A stretch of DNA of 54,141 bases from contig JBLHKW010000009.1 in assembly GCA_047618565.1 (NCBI GenBank), positions 1-54,141 of the forward strand, read 5' to 3'. The notes beneath the pieces were generated by a model. That model saw only the letters and a program-made list of their open reading frames with translations. It ran no database searches and was not told where the DNA came from. How positions within the stretch are numbered: position 1 is the stretch's first letter; each line of letters opens with the position of its first letter. Shown here piece by piece: positions 1 through 7,578 of the stretch. A program made the translations under genes and the position numbers. Source of the DNA: JBLHKW01 sp047618565. Lineage in GTDB: Bacteria > Planctomycetota > UBA1135 > GCA-002686595.

Positions 1-860
1 GACAGGAGCAACGCGGGTATGTCCTGGGACGAGAACGCCGCGTGATCCCCGGTGGGAACACCTGGGAACCAGAAGGGCAAGCTGCCACTCTCGAGCGGGA
101 ACTTGCAGGTGCGGTTCCACGCCTCGGTGAATCTGCGCACGGTCTCGCGCTCATCGACGGCACCGAACGCCGTGAGGAAGTTGGCCTCGCCGGGATAGCC
201 CATGCTCATCGGAAACGGGAAGTGCTGGCTGCCTGGCTCGTCGGAGAAGTACCCGAGGGAATCGATGAGCAGAGCGAAGCTGATGTTCTCGCCCTCGCGC
301 TCCGCAAACTGAGCATAGTTGACAGCGCCCGAGTCCCGGGTGCCCTGGTAGGGCTGCTCGCCGTTCACGAGGAAGGCGAACCGCAGCCTGAAGGGCACGC
401 TCTTGCCTTTCATGATGCGCGCGATCTCGAGCAGCGCGACGACCGCAGTCCCGTTGGCGTGCGCTCCAGGGCTGCTGCGATAGCTGTCGTAGTGCGTACC
501 GACCAGAACGACCTTGCCACTCTTCCGGCTGGTCGGGTGGTCCACGATGATGTTGTGCACGGCGCGCCCGGACGCCGTGAACTCCTGAGCCTTGGGGTCG
601 TAGCCCATGCGACGTAGACGGTGTTCGATCTCCTCGGCCGCCTTGTCGAGGGTCCCGGCACGGTTGAGCGAGCGCGCTCCAATCTGCAACGTGAAGAACT
701 CGAGGTTCTCTCTCAGATGGGGCTCGATCACCCGTTCGGCCGGGGTCAGTGCCTGGAACGGGCCCACGTAGGGCGCCTCCCCCACTTCGAACATGTGGAC
801 GATGCCCCCGGTAACGGCGACCAGGAGCAGTGCAACGACGATCAGAAAACGGACAATCAT
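1..860 (-). CDS. M28 peptidase-like membrane-anchored protein, partial (C-terminus beyond window)
   Basis: The ATG at 860 is preceded by a GAGG-type ribosome site, and 286 residues are visible before the window edge. Residues 1-19 form an N-terminal membrane anchor (MIVRFLIVVALLLVAVTGG). The rest follows the M28 zinc aminopeptidase fold: THYDS at 122-126 (metal His123), SPGAHANG at 130-137, VNGEQP at 165-170, IDSLGY near 199-204 and GDHAAF at 271-276 (metal His273). In the family the second motif is normally GADDN or NDDG with a metal-bridging Asp, and the third is NEEP with a catalytic Glu. Here those positions are Ala135 and Gly167. The fold call is firm. Peptidase activity is doubtful. It may be a binding or scaffold protein facing the periplasm. 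Confidence 0.85.
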   Translation of the reverse strand, partial: MIVRFLIVVALLLVAVTGGIVHMFEVGEAPYVGPFQALTPAERVIEPHLRENLEFFTLQIGARSLNRAGTLDKAAEEIEHRLRRMGYDPKAQEFTASGRAVHNIIVDHPTSRKSGKVVLVGTHYDSYRSSPGAHANGTAVVALLEIARIMKGKSVPFRLRFAFLVNGEQPYQGTRDSGAVNYAQFAEREGENISFALLIDSLGYFSDEPGSQHFPFPMSMGYPGEANFLTAFGAVDERETVRRFTEAWNRTCKFPLESGSLPFWFPGVPTGDHAAFSSQDIPALLL

Positions 861-940
861 GGATACCCTCGAGAAATCAGAAGCCTCTTCCAGGGCCTAT
901 CGTCCGTCGGCCCCCGGGACCGATGGGCAAACAGCAAGAA

Positions 941-957
941 GGCGGGTCCACCCCGCC
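941..957 (-). terminator. Rho-independent terminator downstream of the ArsC-like gene
   Basis: On the minus strand a perfect 6-bp GGCGGG/CCCGCC stem with a 5-base loop is followed by TTCTTGCTGTTT, which is T-rich for this genome. It lies between the end of the ArsC-family gene (1021) and the start of the M28-like gene (860), so it should end the upstream lipoprotein/ArsC transcript. Confidence 0.55.
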
Positions 958-1020
958 TGACACCCCCCACGGGGCCCGATCCGCCCCCAGCTGGACAGCA
1001 GATCCTCGCCTGGAGCGGCC

Positions 1021-1389
1021 TCAGTCGAAGAGCTCGAGTACCTGCTCGGGCGGCCGCCCCACCCGCGCCCGTGAGCCACGCATCAGAATCGGGCGCTGAA
1101 TGATGGAGGGATGCTCGGCCATGGCCGCGATCACGTCCGCCGCGCTCGACTGCGAACCGAGCTGTGCCTCGCGATAGGCCGGCTCACCGCTGCGCACCCA
1201 GGCAACTGGCGGCTGAGCGAGACGAACCGCGAGGTCCTCGAGCTCCGCAACGGTCAACGGGTCATCGAGATAGCGCAGCTCGCGATGCGCGATACCACGC
1301 TCCTCGAGCATGGCCTTCACGGCTCTGCTCTTCGAGCAACCGGGGTTGTGGATCAGGACGAACTCGCCGTCACTCGCGGGGAATCGCAT
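1021..1389 (-). CDS. arsC: ArsC-family reductase (arsenate reductase/glutaredoxin-like)
   Basis: This 122-residue protein has the full ArsC/YfgD thioredoxin-like fold. NPGCSKSR near residue 15 carries the single catalytic Cys of the glutaredoxin-coupled class. IQRPIL near residue 97 and a C-terminal SRARVGRPPEQVLELF supply the conserved arginines. Length matches the family (about 115-140). ArsC-family enzymes reduce arsenate to arsenite using glutathione/glutaredoxin, but many members next to unrelated genes are general thiol reductases, and no arsenite pump or ArsR regulator is visible here. Its start lies 20 bp inside the end of the upstream lipoprotein gene, so the two are probably translated together. 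The symbol is given for the family only. Confidence 0.82.
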   Translation of the reverse strand: MRFPASDGEFVLIHNPGCSKSRAVKAMLEERGIAHRELRYLDDPLTVAELEDLAVRLAQPPVAWVRSGEPAYREAQLGSQSSAADVIAAMAEHPSIIQRPILMRGSRARVGRPPEQVLELFD

Positions 1390-1861
1390 ACGCGCCTCTC
1401 AGGCTCAGGTGGCCGACCTCGACCGACACAGCTTCAAAAAAATCGTCGTACCACTCGGACTCCGCACGCCCCTTGCGCCGGTGTGGACCGCCGGCTGGAC
1501 CGTGGACGAGCGCCTCGTCGACCTCGATCACGACGCGCCCACCCTCGGCACGAAGGTGCACATCCACTTCGTGAAAGCGCTCCTGCTCGCCGAGCATGCT
1601 GAAGAAGGCGCGCTCGACCTCGGTGCGCAGAAGCAGCCGGGACGCCCCACGTTGGATTTCGTGCAGGCCGTACCCGAGACGCGCACCGGCACGCGGCAGG
1701 AGCTCCAGAGCCTCGGTCATGTCGGTCCGCAGCGCGGCGGTCTTCATCCCCAGGCGCTCCAGCCTGGGGCCCTCGCCCCGGTAGACCGCCCGAGGTTCCC
1801 CCGAGCGGCAGGCCGCCAGGCAGAGCCCGAGAATGACGAGACTTGTGAGGAGATGTTTCAC
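1370..1861 (-). CDS. Small lipoprotein of unknown function
   Basis: The reading frame is open far upstream, but the likely start is the GTG at 1861, which begins a classic lipoprotein signal peptide (KHLLTSLVILGLCLAAC, lipobox LAAC with Cys at about residue 18). The mature part is about 145 residues and is charged: RLERLGMKTAALRTDM, then a mixed alpha/beta stretch with HEVDVHLRAEGGRVVIEVDE. No family was recognised. The 3' end overlaps the ArsC-like gene by 20 bp. The start is only 41 bp from the divergent glpD-like gene, so the two promoters must share or overlap that gap. Confidence 0.7.
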   Translation of the reverse strand: MKHLLTSLVILGLCLAACRSGEPRAVYRGEGPRLERLGMKTAALRTDMTEALELLPRAGARLGYGLHEIQRGASRLLLRTEVERAFFSMLGEQERFHEVDVHLRAEGGRVVIEVDEALVHGPAGGPHRRKGRAESEWYDDFFEAVSVEVGHLSLRGAYAIPRE

Positions 1862-1902
1862 GGCTTGCTTCCGTCCATTGGATTGCTGATTCTCGCATCC
1901 AG

Positions 1903-3078
1903 ATGTCCACGGATGAAGTAGATGTTCTCGTCGTCGGTGCGGGGATCCAGGGTGTGGGAGTGGCCCAGGCCGCTGCGGCCGCTGGCCATAGCGTGCTGGT
2001 GCTCGAGCAAGCCCGGGTCGCCTTCGGCACATCGAGCAAGTCCAGCAAGCTGATCCATGGTGGCCTGCGCTACCTGGAGACCTTCCAGCTGTCGCTCGTG
2101 CGCGAGTCCCTGCGCGAGCGGGCGACCTTGCTGCGCGTCGCGCCACACCTGGTGCGCCTCGTACCCTTCCACATCCCGATCTACGACGACACGAGTCGTC
2201 ATCGTTGGCAGATCCGCGCCGGCCTGTCCCTGTACGCCCTGCTGGGCGGATTGAGCCCCGACACACGCTTCCGCACCCTGGCGCGCGCGCGCTGGGAAGA
2301 GCTCGACGGCCTGCGCACCACCGGCCTGAAGGGCGTCTTCCGCTACTTCGACGGGCAAACCGATGATGCGCGCCTGGCACGCACCGTCCTGCGCTCCGCC
2401 GAGGACCTGGGCGCACGTGTGGCGATGCCGGCCGAGATGCTGGCCGCGCAGCGGCAGGGAGACGGCTGGAACATCCGCTACGAAGCCGACGGCCACGAGC
2501 AGGAAATCCGCGGAAGGGTGCTGGTGAACGCCGCCGGTCCGTGGGCCAACCGCGTGCGCGAGCGCATCCACCCACGCCCGCCCGGGCGCGACATCGACCT
2601 GGTCGGCGGAACCCATGTCGAGCTCGAAGGCACGCTCGACCAGGGCATCTACTACACCGAGGCCCCGAGCGATCGACGCGCCGTGTTCGCCATGCCCTGG
2701 AGAGGTCACATCCTGGTGGGCACCACCGAGCGCGAGTACACGGGAGATCCCGCTTCGGTCAAGCCGACCGAGGCCGAGATCAGCTACCTGGAGTCGACCT
2801 TTGAGCACTACTTCCCCGGCAAGGGCAGCACGCGCATCGCAGCCTGGGCCGGGTTGCGAGTCCTGCCCCAGGGCAAGGGCAAGGCCTTCACGCGCCCGCG
2901 CGAGGTGCTGCTGACACCCGACGACCCATCGCGGCCGCGCGCATTGACGATCTACGGGGGGAAACTCACCGGCTACCGGCACACCGCAGAGAGGGTGGCC
3001 CGGGAACTCGAAAAGACCCTCGGGCGCGCCAAGCGCAAGGCGGACCCGGCGACGCTTCCGTTGCCGATCGTGGACTGA
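1903..3078 (+). CDS. glpD: FAD-dependent glycerol-3-phosphate dehydrogenase (GlpD/DAO family), short form
   Basis: The product is 391 residues. The N-terminal Rossmann motif VVGAGIQGVGVAQAA (10-24) binds FAD. SSKSSKLIHGGLRYLE (about 44-59) is the hallmark flavin/substrate segment of GlpD, and later segments include GGTHVELEG and IYGGKLTGYRHTAE. Such enzymes oxidise glycerol-3-phosphate to dihydroxyacetone phosphate and pass electrons to quinone. Classical GlpD is about 500 residues with a C-terminal helical domain. This one stops at the end of the FAD/substrate domains (TLPLPIVD), so the tail domain is missing while the frame is clean. It is the only + strand gene in the first 15 kb, diverging from the lipoprotein gene and converging on the ferredoxin gene. 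Confidence 0.85.
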   Translation: MSTDEVDVLVVGAGIQGVGVAQAAAAAGHSVLVLEQARVAFGTSSKSSKLIHGGLRYLETFQLSLVRESLRERATLLRVAPHLVRLVPFHIPIYDDTSRHRWQIRAGLSLYALLGGLSPDTRFRTLARARWEELDGLRTTGLKGVFRYFDGQTDDARLARTVLRSAEDLGARVAMPAEMLAAQRQGDGWNIRYEADGHEQEIRGRVLVNAAGPWANRVRERIHPRPPGRDIDLVGGTHVELEGTLDQGIYYTEAPSDRRAVFAMPWRGHILVGTTEREYTGDPASVKPTEAEISYLESTFEHYFPGKGSTRIAAWAGLRVLPQGKGKAFTRPREVLLTPDDPSRPRALTIYGGKLTGYRHTAERVARELEKTLGRAKRKADPATLPLPIVD

Positions 3079-3110
3079 GTCGCGCGGGCGCTGGCCCGGT
3101 TGTCTCAGTC
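3073..3110. terminator. Shared palindrome over both convergent stop codons
   Basis: GACTGAG at 3073-3079 pairs with CTCAGTC at 3104-3110, and inside lies a second stem CGGGC/GCCCG (3085-3089 with 3094-3098, loop GCTG). The outer arms contain the TGA stops of the glpD-like gene (+) and the ferredoxin gene (-), so one inverted repeat can fold in both transcripts. No T-run follows, so its action as a bidirectional terminator is inference. Confidence 0.45.
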
Positions 3111-3389
3111 GTTGGCCGGGCGCAGGGAGATGTCCCCGTTCACCACGAGCATGCACCCGAGACGCGCACCAGCTTCGTCCGTGCACATCTCGACCGTCTC
3201 CGACTCCTCGTCGTTGATCGGCTGGATGTTCTCACCGCCGGCCTCGAGCACGATGGTGCACGTGCCACAGCTTCCGACGGTGCATCCGAAGTCCTGGGGA
3301 GTGTCGTTCTCCTGACAGTACTCGAGGTAGTTGGTTCCCTCGGGAACTTCGATGGTGGCGCCGGTCTTGAGAAAAGTGATCTTGGGCAT
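3105..3389 (-). CDS. Plant-type [2Fe-2S] ferredoxin
   Basis: The start is the ATG at 3389 (MPKITFLKTG), where homology begins. The product is 94 residues. The cluster motif CTVGSCGTC gives Cys36, Cys41 and Cys44, and Cys79 in LGCM is the fourth ligand, so the plant-type CX4CX2C...C pattern is complete. Such ferredoxins shuttle single electrons in the cytoplasm to oxygenases, reductases or desaturases. The acidic surface (ENDTPQD, NDEESETVE) fits partner docking. No partner oxygenase is adjacent. The upstream neighbour is the sulfatase-like gene 90 bp away. Confidence 0.9.
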   Translation of the reverse strand: MPKITFLKTGATIEVPEGTNYLEYCQENDTPQDFGCTVGSCGTCTIVLEAGGENIQPINDEESETVEMCTDEAGARLGCMLVVNGDISLRPAND

Positions 3390-3479
3390 TGGGCTAGCAG
3401 CTGGGTAATGGGACGCGGGGATTATGCCGCGTCTACGCACAAGGTACCACCCCCGGTCGGGCGTGGCCGCTGGGGCCGC

Positions 3480-5006
3480 TCAGGGCCAGATGCCCAGAAC
3501 GCCAGCCGCGCGCAACTCGGCCACCTCGACCGGGTCGGGCGCTTCCGATGCCCAGGGCAAGCGGTGCAAGATGACCCGGGCGCGGCCGATGAGGGAATAC
3601 CATTGCCTCCCGGCCGCGCGCATGGATGCACGAATGGCGGGATCCCTCAGGCCCAGGTCGAGGTGGCCGATGGCCCCCCCTGCGAGGCGGTCGTGCAGCA
3701 CCTCGCGGTACTCGGAGCGGCGCGAGACATCGTCCCCGTACCAGGAGCGAGAAAGTGGCCCCGGTCCGCGCGAGCCGGGCCTGCTGCGCTCGTAGCAGAA
3801 CTGGTCGTCGATCACCGTGTACCCCTCGCTGATGAAGGACGACGCGAACGCGAACTCGCGCGGGGGCTCGTCGCTGCCCCCCATCGCCGGAACCAGTGAG
3901 ACGCCATGCATCCCGGTCGGTGCCTGGATTCCGGCGAGTGCGAGCACCGTCGGGGGCAGGTCCACGAGGCTGACCGGTGCTTCGATGCGGCGCCCGGCCT
4001 CGAAACGACCACCCGGCGCGGGCCGGATGATGAACGGCACATGCAGATCCACGTCGGACAGGCTGCCGCTCGCTGCGATGAAGCCCGAGTCACCGAAGCC
4101 GACGCCGAAGGTGCCCACGACCACGACCGTGGTCTTGTCCCAGTGGCCGCGCCGCTTCATCTGCGCGAATAGCCGGGCGAGGTTCTTGTCGACCTCCAGC
4201 AGGGCTGAATCGTAGACGGCCTCGAGCTCGCCCAGGGAACGGTCCGTTCCGTTCCAGCGCGATCGTGGGAGGCTGTAGTAGAGCGGCTCGCTGGCACCCA
4301 GGGGCGGAACCCGGCCGAGCTCAGGGCGTGGCTCGAAGACCGGCGGCAGCTCATCCACGGACATCTTCCAGATGCGCTCCAGGTCGTTCATGTGGACGTA
4401 GGCGAACCAGTCCTCCCCGGATTCGCGCTCGCGCAGCCACTCGAGAAAACGGCCGCCGACACCACGGATCCCGAATTCGAAGGCATCCGCCGACCATCCG
4501 CCGCCGTAGTCCACCCAGTCCACGAACCCCTGGTCGAAGCCGCGCAGGCTGCCGATCAGCGGGTGATCGACGAACGCAGCGGTGGTGTAGCCGTTCGCGA
4601 GGAGCTCGACCGCGAGGCGCGGGACCTCGTCGGGGATGTTCCAGCCCACGAGCGGCGTCGCACGCGGGCCGTCCTTCAACAGCGGCGGTACGCGCGCGAG
4701 CAACGGATCGCATCCCGTGAGCAGCGCAACCTGCGCCGGCACGATCCCGGGACCGGACGACCAGGCACTGCCGAAGGAGACTCCCTCCGCCGCGAGGCCG
4801 TCGAGGAAGGGGGTGGTACGTCGATCGTAGCCGGCACTCTGCACGTGATCCGCACGCAGGGCGTCCACCGCAACGACGAGAATCCCGTGCCCGTGCCCCG
4901 CGTCCTGCGGCGCACATCCGGGCGCCACGGCCAGGAGCAGGGGTGCCATGAACAGCACGCCGTCCAGCCGTGGCTGGGCGCAACCGAAGTAGTGCCGCAG
5001 GTTCAT
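3480..5006 (-). CDS. Sulfatase/alkaline-phosphatase-fold protein with degenerate active site
   Basis: The product is 508 residues with a hydrophobic N-terminal export signal ending in VAPGCAP (possible lipobox, Cys31). The fold is recognisable: VAVDALRADH (45-54), TTPFLDGLAAEG (64-75), VALLTG (93-98), then LHVPFIIRPAPGG, SLVDLPPTVLALAGI and GMHGVSLVP in the order seen in sulfatases. The catalytic elements are replaced. The CxPSR nucleophile motif reads GIVPAQ (87-92), so Ile88 stands where formylglycine Cys or Ser would be, and the DHGE metal motif reads GTFGVGFG (about 298-305), losing Asp and His. Known sulfatases hydrolyse sulfate esters in the periplasm; this copy probably cannot. It sits 56 bp after batE and may share that transcript. 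Confidence 0.82.
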   Translation of the reverse strand: MNLRHYFGCAQPRLDGVLFMAPLLLAVAPGCAPQDAGHGHGILVVAVDALRADHVQSAGYDRRTTPFLDGLAAEGVSFGSAWSSGPGIVPAQVALLTGCDPLLARVPPLLKDGPRATPLVGWNIPDEVPRLAVELLANGYTTAAFVDHPLIGSLRGFDQGFVDWVDYGGGWSADAFEFGIRGVGGRFLEWLRERESGEDWFAYVHMNDLERIWKMSVDELPPVFEPRPELGRVPPLGASEPLYYSLPRSRWNGTDRSLGELEAVYDSALLEVDKNLARLFAQMKRRGHWDKTTVVVVGTFGVGFGDSGFIAASGSLSDVDLHVPFIIRPAPGGRFEAGRRIEAPVSLVDLPPTVLALAGIQAPTGMHGVSLVPAMGGSDEPPREFAFASSFISEGYTVIDDQFCYERSRPGSRGPGPLSRSWYGDDVSRRSEYREVLHDRLAGGAIGHLDLGLRDPAIRASMRAAGRQWYSLIGRARVILHRLPWASEAPDPVEVAELRAAGVLGIWP

Positions 5007-5062
5007 ACGTAGAGCTTCTCAAGACGGCCGGGCCCCGTCGAGAGATTCGCGCCGGACGTGGG

Positions 5063-5827
5063 CTATTGGATCAGATCGAAGAGCGCATGACTGCGCACCC
5101 AGAGGCGTTCTCCGCGGTCATCCCGGACCTGGACCCAACCCGGAAGATCGTCAAGGCGCTCGACCTCAGCCCCGATGGCGAGCTCCCTGAGTCGTTTCGC
5201 ATCCGGTCGCGGCTCGGAGCGCGCGGCGGTGCCGTCGGCCACGACCAGCATCGGATGCCGGCCCTGGGCGAGCATGTTCCAGCCCCACGGGATCGATACG
5301 AGCGCGCACAGGGCCAGTGTGGCCAGGGCCGCACGACGCCACCACACGCCCCCACGCAGGGCCTCGCCCGTCAGGCAGAGCGCCAGCAAGCCGACACACC
5401 AGAGCACGATCCACTCGCTCTCGGCCAGGGTCACCGAGGTCACGACGCGCCGCAGCGTGGCGCGCAGGTCGCCCCGATCCGCGGGTTCGAGGCCCGCCTC
5501 GGTGCGCGCCAGCTCCAGACTGGCCCAGGCGTCCGCATCGCGCGGCACGAGAGCCAGGGACGACGTGTACCACCCCACGGCTTCGGGCACGTTGTCCGCC
5601 CGGAAGGCCGTGTTGCCAAGGTTGTACGCCAGGCGTGCCCGCTCGGCGCGCGAGCTGGCGGACTGGATCGCGGCCAGCCAGGTGACCTGTGCGGTCTCGT
5701 AGTCGCCGGCTCGATAGGCGTCGGCGGCCGGGTCAGGCACGTCCGCCAGCGCGCCCTGGTCCGGCACGTTGCCGCCCTGAAGCGCGAACGCGAGGAGCAT
5801 GAGTGTGTGCGTGAGAGCCAGCATCAC
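5063..5827 (-). CDS. batE: BatE-like protein: TPR, two membrane spans, SH3-like domain
   Basis: The product is 254 residues. The start GTG overlaps the batD stop by 4 bp (GTGA). A signal peptide is followed by TPR-like helices (AYRAGDYETAQVTWLAAI, RLAYNLGNTAFRADNV, EAVGWYTSSLALVP), two hydrophobic segments (about 138-155 and 164-180), and a C-terminal bacterial SH3 domain (ADGTAARSEPRP ... GAEVERLDDLPGWVQV ... GERLWVRS). This matches BatE, the last gene of Bacteroides-type aerotolerance operons. The TPR part probably faces the periplasm and the SH3 domain may bind peptide or cell wall. The biochemical role of Bat proteins is not settled. Confidence 0.8.
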   Translation of the reverse strand: MMLALTHTLMLLAFALQGGNVPDQGALADVPDPAADAYRAGDYETAQVTWLAAIQSASSRAERARLAYNLGNTAFRADNVPEAVGWYTSSLALVPRDADAWASLELARTEAGLEPADRGDLRATLRRVVTSVTLAESEWIVLWCVGLLALCLTGEALRGGVWWRRAALATLALCALVSIPWGWNMLAQGRHPMLVVADGTAARSEPRPDAKRLRELAIGAEVERLDDLPGWVQVRDDRGERLWVRSHALFDLIQ

Positions 5828-7578
5828 AGGCCGCCTTTCATGAGCCGGTCGGACAGGGAGACGAGCACACTGATTTCCAGTGGGCGGCCATCTCCGGCCC
5901 AGGTTCGTTGATCGAGTTGGGCGAGCAGATCACCCAGTTCGGATGCCAGGGCCGGATCGAGCTGGGCACCGTCCGCATCTGCGCTCCAGCGTCTCGCGTC
6001 GCGTCCAAGCCACGCCTGCTGCGCCTCGCCCGTGCGCGCCGCGAGAAAACCCTGGAAGACCTCGGCCTGTCCGCGTGCGCTCGAAGCGGCTTTCAGCCCG
6101 CGCCGAAGTGCACGCGCTGCGGCGCGTCGACGACGCGCCTCGATCGAGTCCGGATCGCCGCGCCGGCGCACATACTTGCGCCCGACGAACCAGATCAGCC
6201 CGATGGCGAAGAACGCGCCGACGACGCGCCCTGCGCCGGGACGGGTCAGATCCTCGTCGCCTGCCGGCGTGAGGTGCAGATCGCGGATATCGATCAACAC
6301 CCCGTCGCCACGCGCCTGCTCTTCTTCGAGGCCAAGCCCGACACCCTCTGCCAGGGGCCGCACCCGGATCGAGACCGGCTCGGTCTCGATCTCGCGGTAG
6401 ACCTCGAGCAGCGGGTCGAAGATCCAGAGCGGCAACCCGGGAATCTCGTCCACCTCCGGGCTGGTCGGAACGAGGTCGTAGGTCACGCGCCTCTCATCGC
6501 CGCGGAACTCGTCCTCGGTCCCGAGCACGCGAAAGCCGGCGAAGCTATCCAGCCGCGCCGGATCGGGCGCATCGAAGAACTCCAGGTTGCCGGGTCCGGT
6601 CCAGGACACGGCCAGCTTGATCGACTCGCCGACGTCGACATCACGGCGGTCCACCCGTCGCCCGGCCTCGATCAGGCCCACAGCTCCGGTCCAGTCGAAG
6701 GGTCGGCCCTCCTCGGGAATGGTCTTCACGTTGAGCTCGAACGCGGGCAGCAGCGCGTAGTAACTCTCGTAGCTGTTCTGCAGGAAGCCGCGCTGGCTGA
6801 TGGACGCGAACTCGAGCACGCTCACCGAGAACTCCAGGGGGCCGTCGCGGGACGGAATGAAGTTGCGCCGCAAGCGGAAACAGCGGTACCTGCGGCCAGC
6901 GCGAGTCTCCTGCGGGAGCTCCTCGACCTGGACCTGACCACGGCCGCCGTTGAGGCCAAAATTGAGCCATTTCGAGCGCACGTTGCGCGCTGCGCCTTCC
7001 ACCTCGAGCATGCCCGGCTGATTCCCCCACCACGGTAGGCGCAGGTCGGCACGTTCGATCGACAGCGTGGCTTCCCAGCCCATGCGCAGATCGACGGTGA
7101 AGGGCTGGCCCTCGAAGACGGCCTGGGGCGCATCGACGATCTCGAAGAAGCCCAGGTCCTCGCCGCGCAGATCCTTCACGACGCGCAGCGGAAGCTCGCG
7201 CGTGGCGGTGCGCCGTCCGTCGACCTCGAGCGGGATGGGCGGGATGACAAAGTCCCCTGCCTCGCGCGGCCGCACCTCGAGCGTCCAGCGCAACGAGCTG
7301 CGCCGCGTGACGCGCCCGTTGACGACGCTTCGAAACTCGTTCCGTGAAGGACGCCCGGGCTGCGAGATGGACAGGCCCTCGACCTCCGGCACCTCGAGGA
7401 TGCTGGCGGAGCGTGCGCCCTCGATCTCGATCTGCAGCGTTACGGCGCCACCGAGCTTGGCCACCCCGGTCGACAGCCGCGCCACCGGTACGGGCCCCGA
7501 CTGCGCCGCGGCGGCAACCGAAGAGGCGCCGAACAGCATCCACACGACCACCATGAACCATTGCTTCATCTGTATCAC
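5824..7578 (-). CDS. batD: BatD oxygen-tolerance family protein
   Basis: The product is 584 residues from the GTG at 7578, chosen because it gives the same GTGA 4-bp overlap with batC that other genes here show; a TTG three bases upstream is possible. A signal peptide (VVVWMLFGASSVAAAAQ) precedes repeated beta-sandwich modules: GGAVTLQIEIEGARSASI, LRWTLEVRPREAGDFVIPP, QPFTVDLRMGWEATLS, LKLAVSWTGPGNLEF. Near residue 450 is a membrane span (VVGAFFAIGLIWFVGRKYV) followed by a cytoplasmic helical tail. The layout is that of BatD/PF13584. It is thought to work with BatA/BatB in an envelope complex that helps cells survive oxidative or folding stress. Confidence 0.85.
   Translation of the reverse strand: MIQMKQWFMVVVWMLFGASSVAAAAQSGPVPVARLSTGVAKLGGAVTLQIEIEGARSASILEVPEVEGLSISQPGRPSRNEFRSVVNGRVTRRSSLRWTLEVRPREAGDFVIPPIPLEVDGRRTATRELPLRVVKDLRGEDLGFFEIVDAPQAVFEGQPFTVDLRMGWEATLSIERADLRLPWWGNQPGMLEVEGAARNVRSKWLNFGLNGGRGQVQVEELPQETRAGRRYRCFRLRRNFIPSRDGPLEFSVSVLEFASISQRGFLQNSYESYYALLPAFELNVKTIPEEGRPFDWTGAVGLIEAGRRVDRRDVDVGESIKLAVSWTGPGNLEFFDAPDPARLDSFAGFRVLGTEDEFRGDERRVTYDLVPTSPEVDEIPGLPLWIFDPLLEVYREIETEPVSIRVRPLAEGVGLGLEEEQARGDGVLIDIRDLHLTPAGDEDLTRPGAGRVVGAFFAIGLIWFVGRKYVRRRGDPDSIEARRRRAAARALRRGLKAASSARGQAEVFQGFLAARTGEAQQAWLGRDARRWSADADGAQLDPALASELGDLLAQLDQRTWAGDGRPLEISVLVSLSDRLMKGGL

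Noticed and set aside
1858..3186. Minus-strand open frame over the glpD-like gene
   Set aside because: The plus strand has FAD-binding and GlpD motifs; the minus frame has none.
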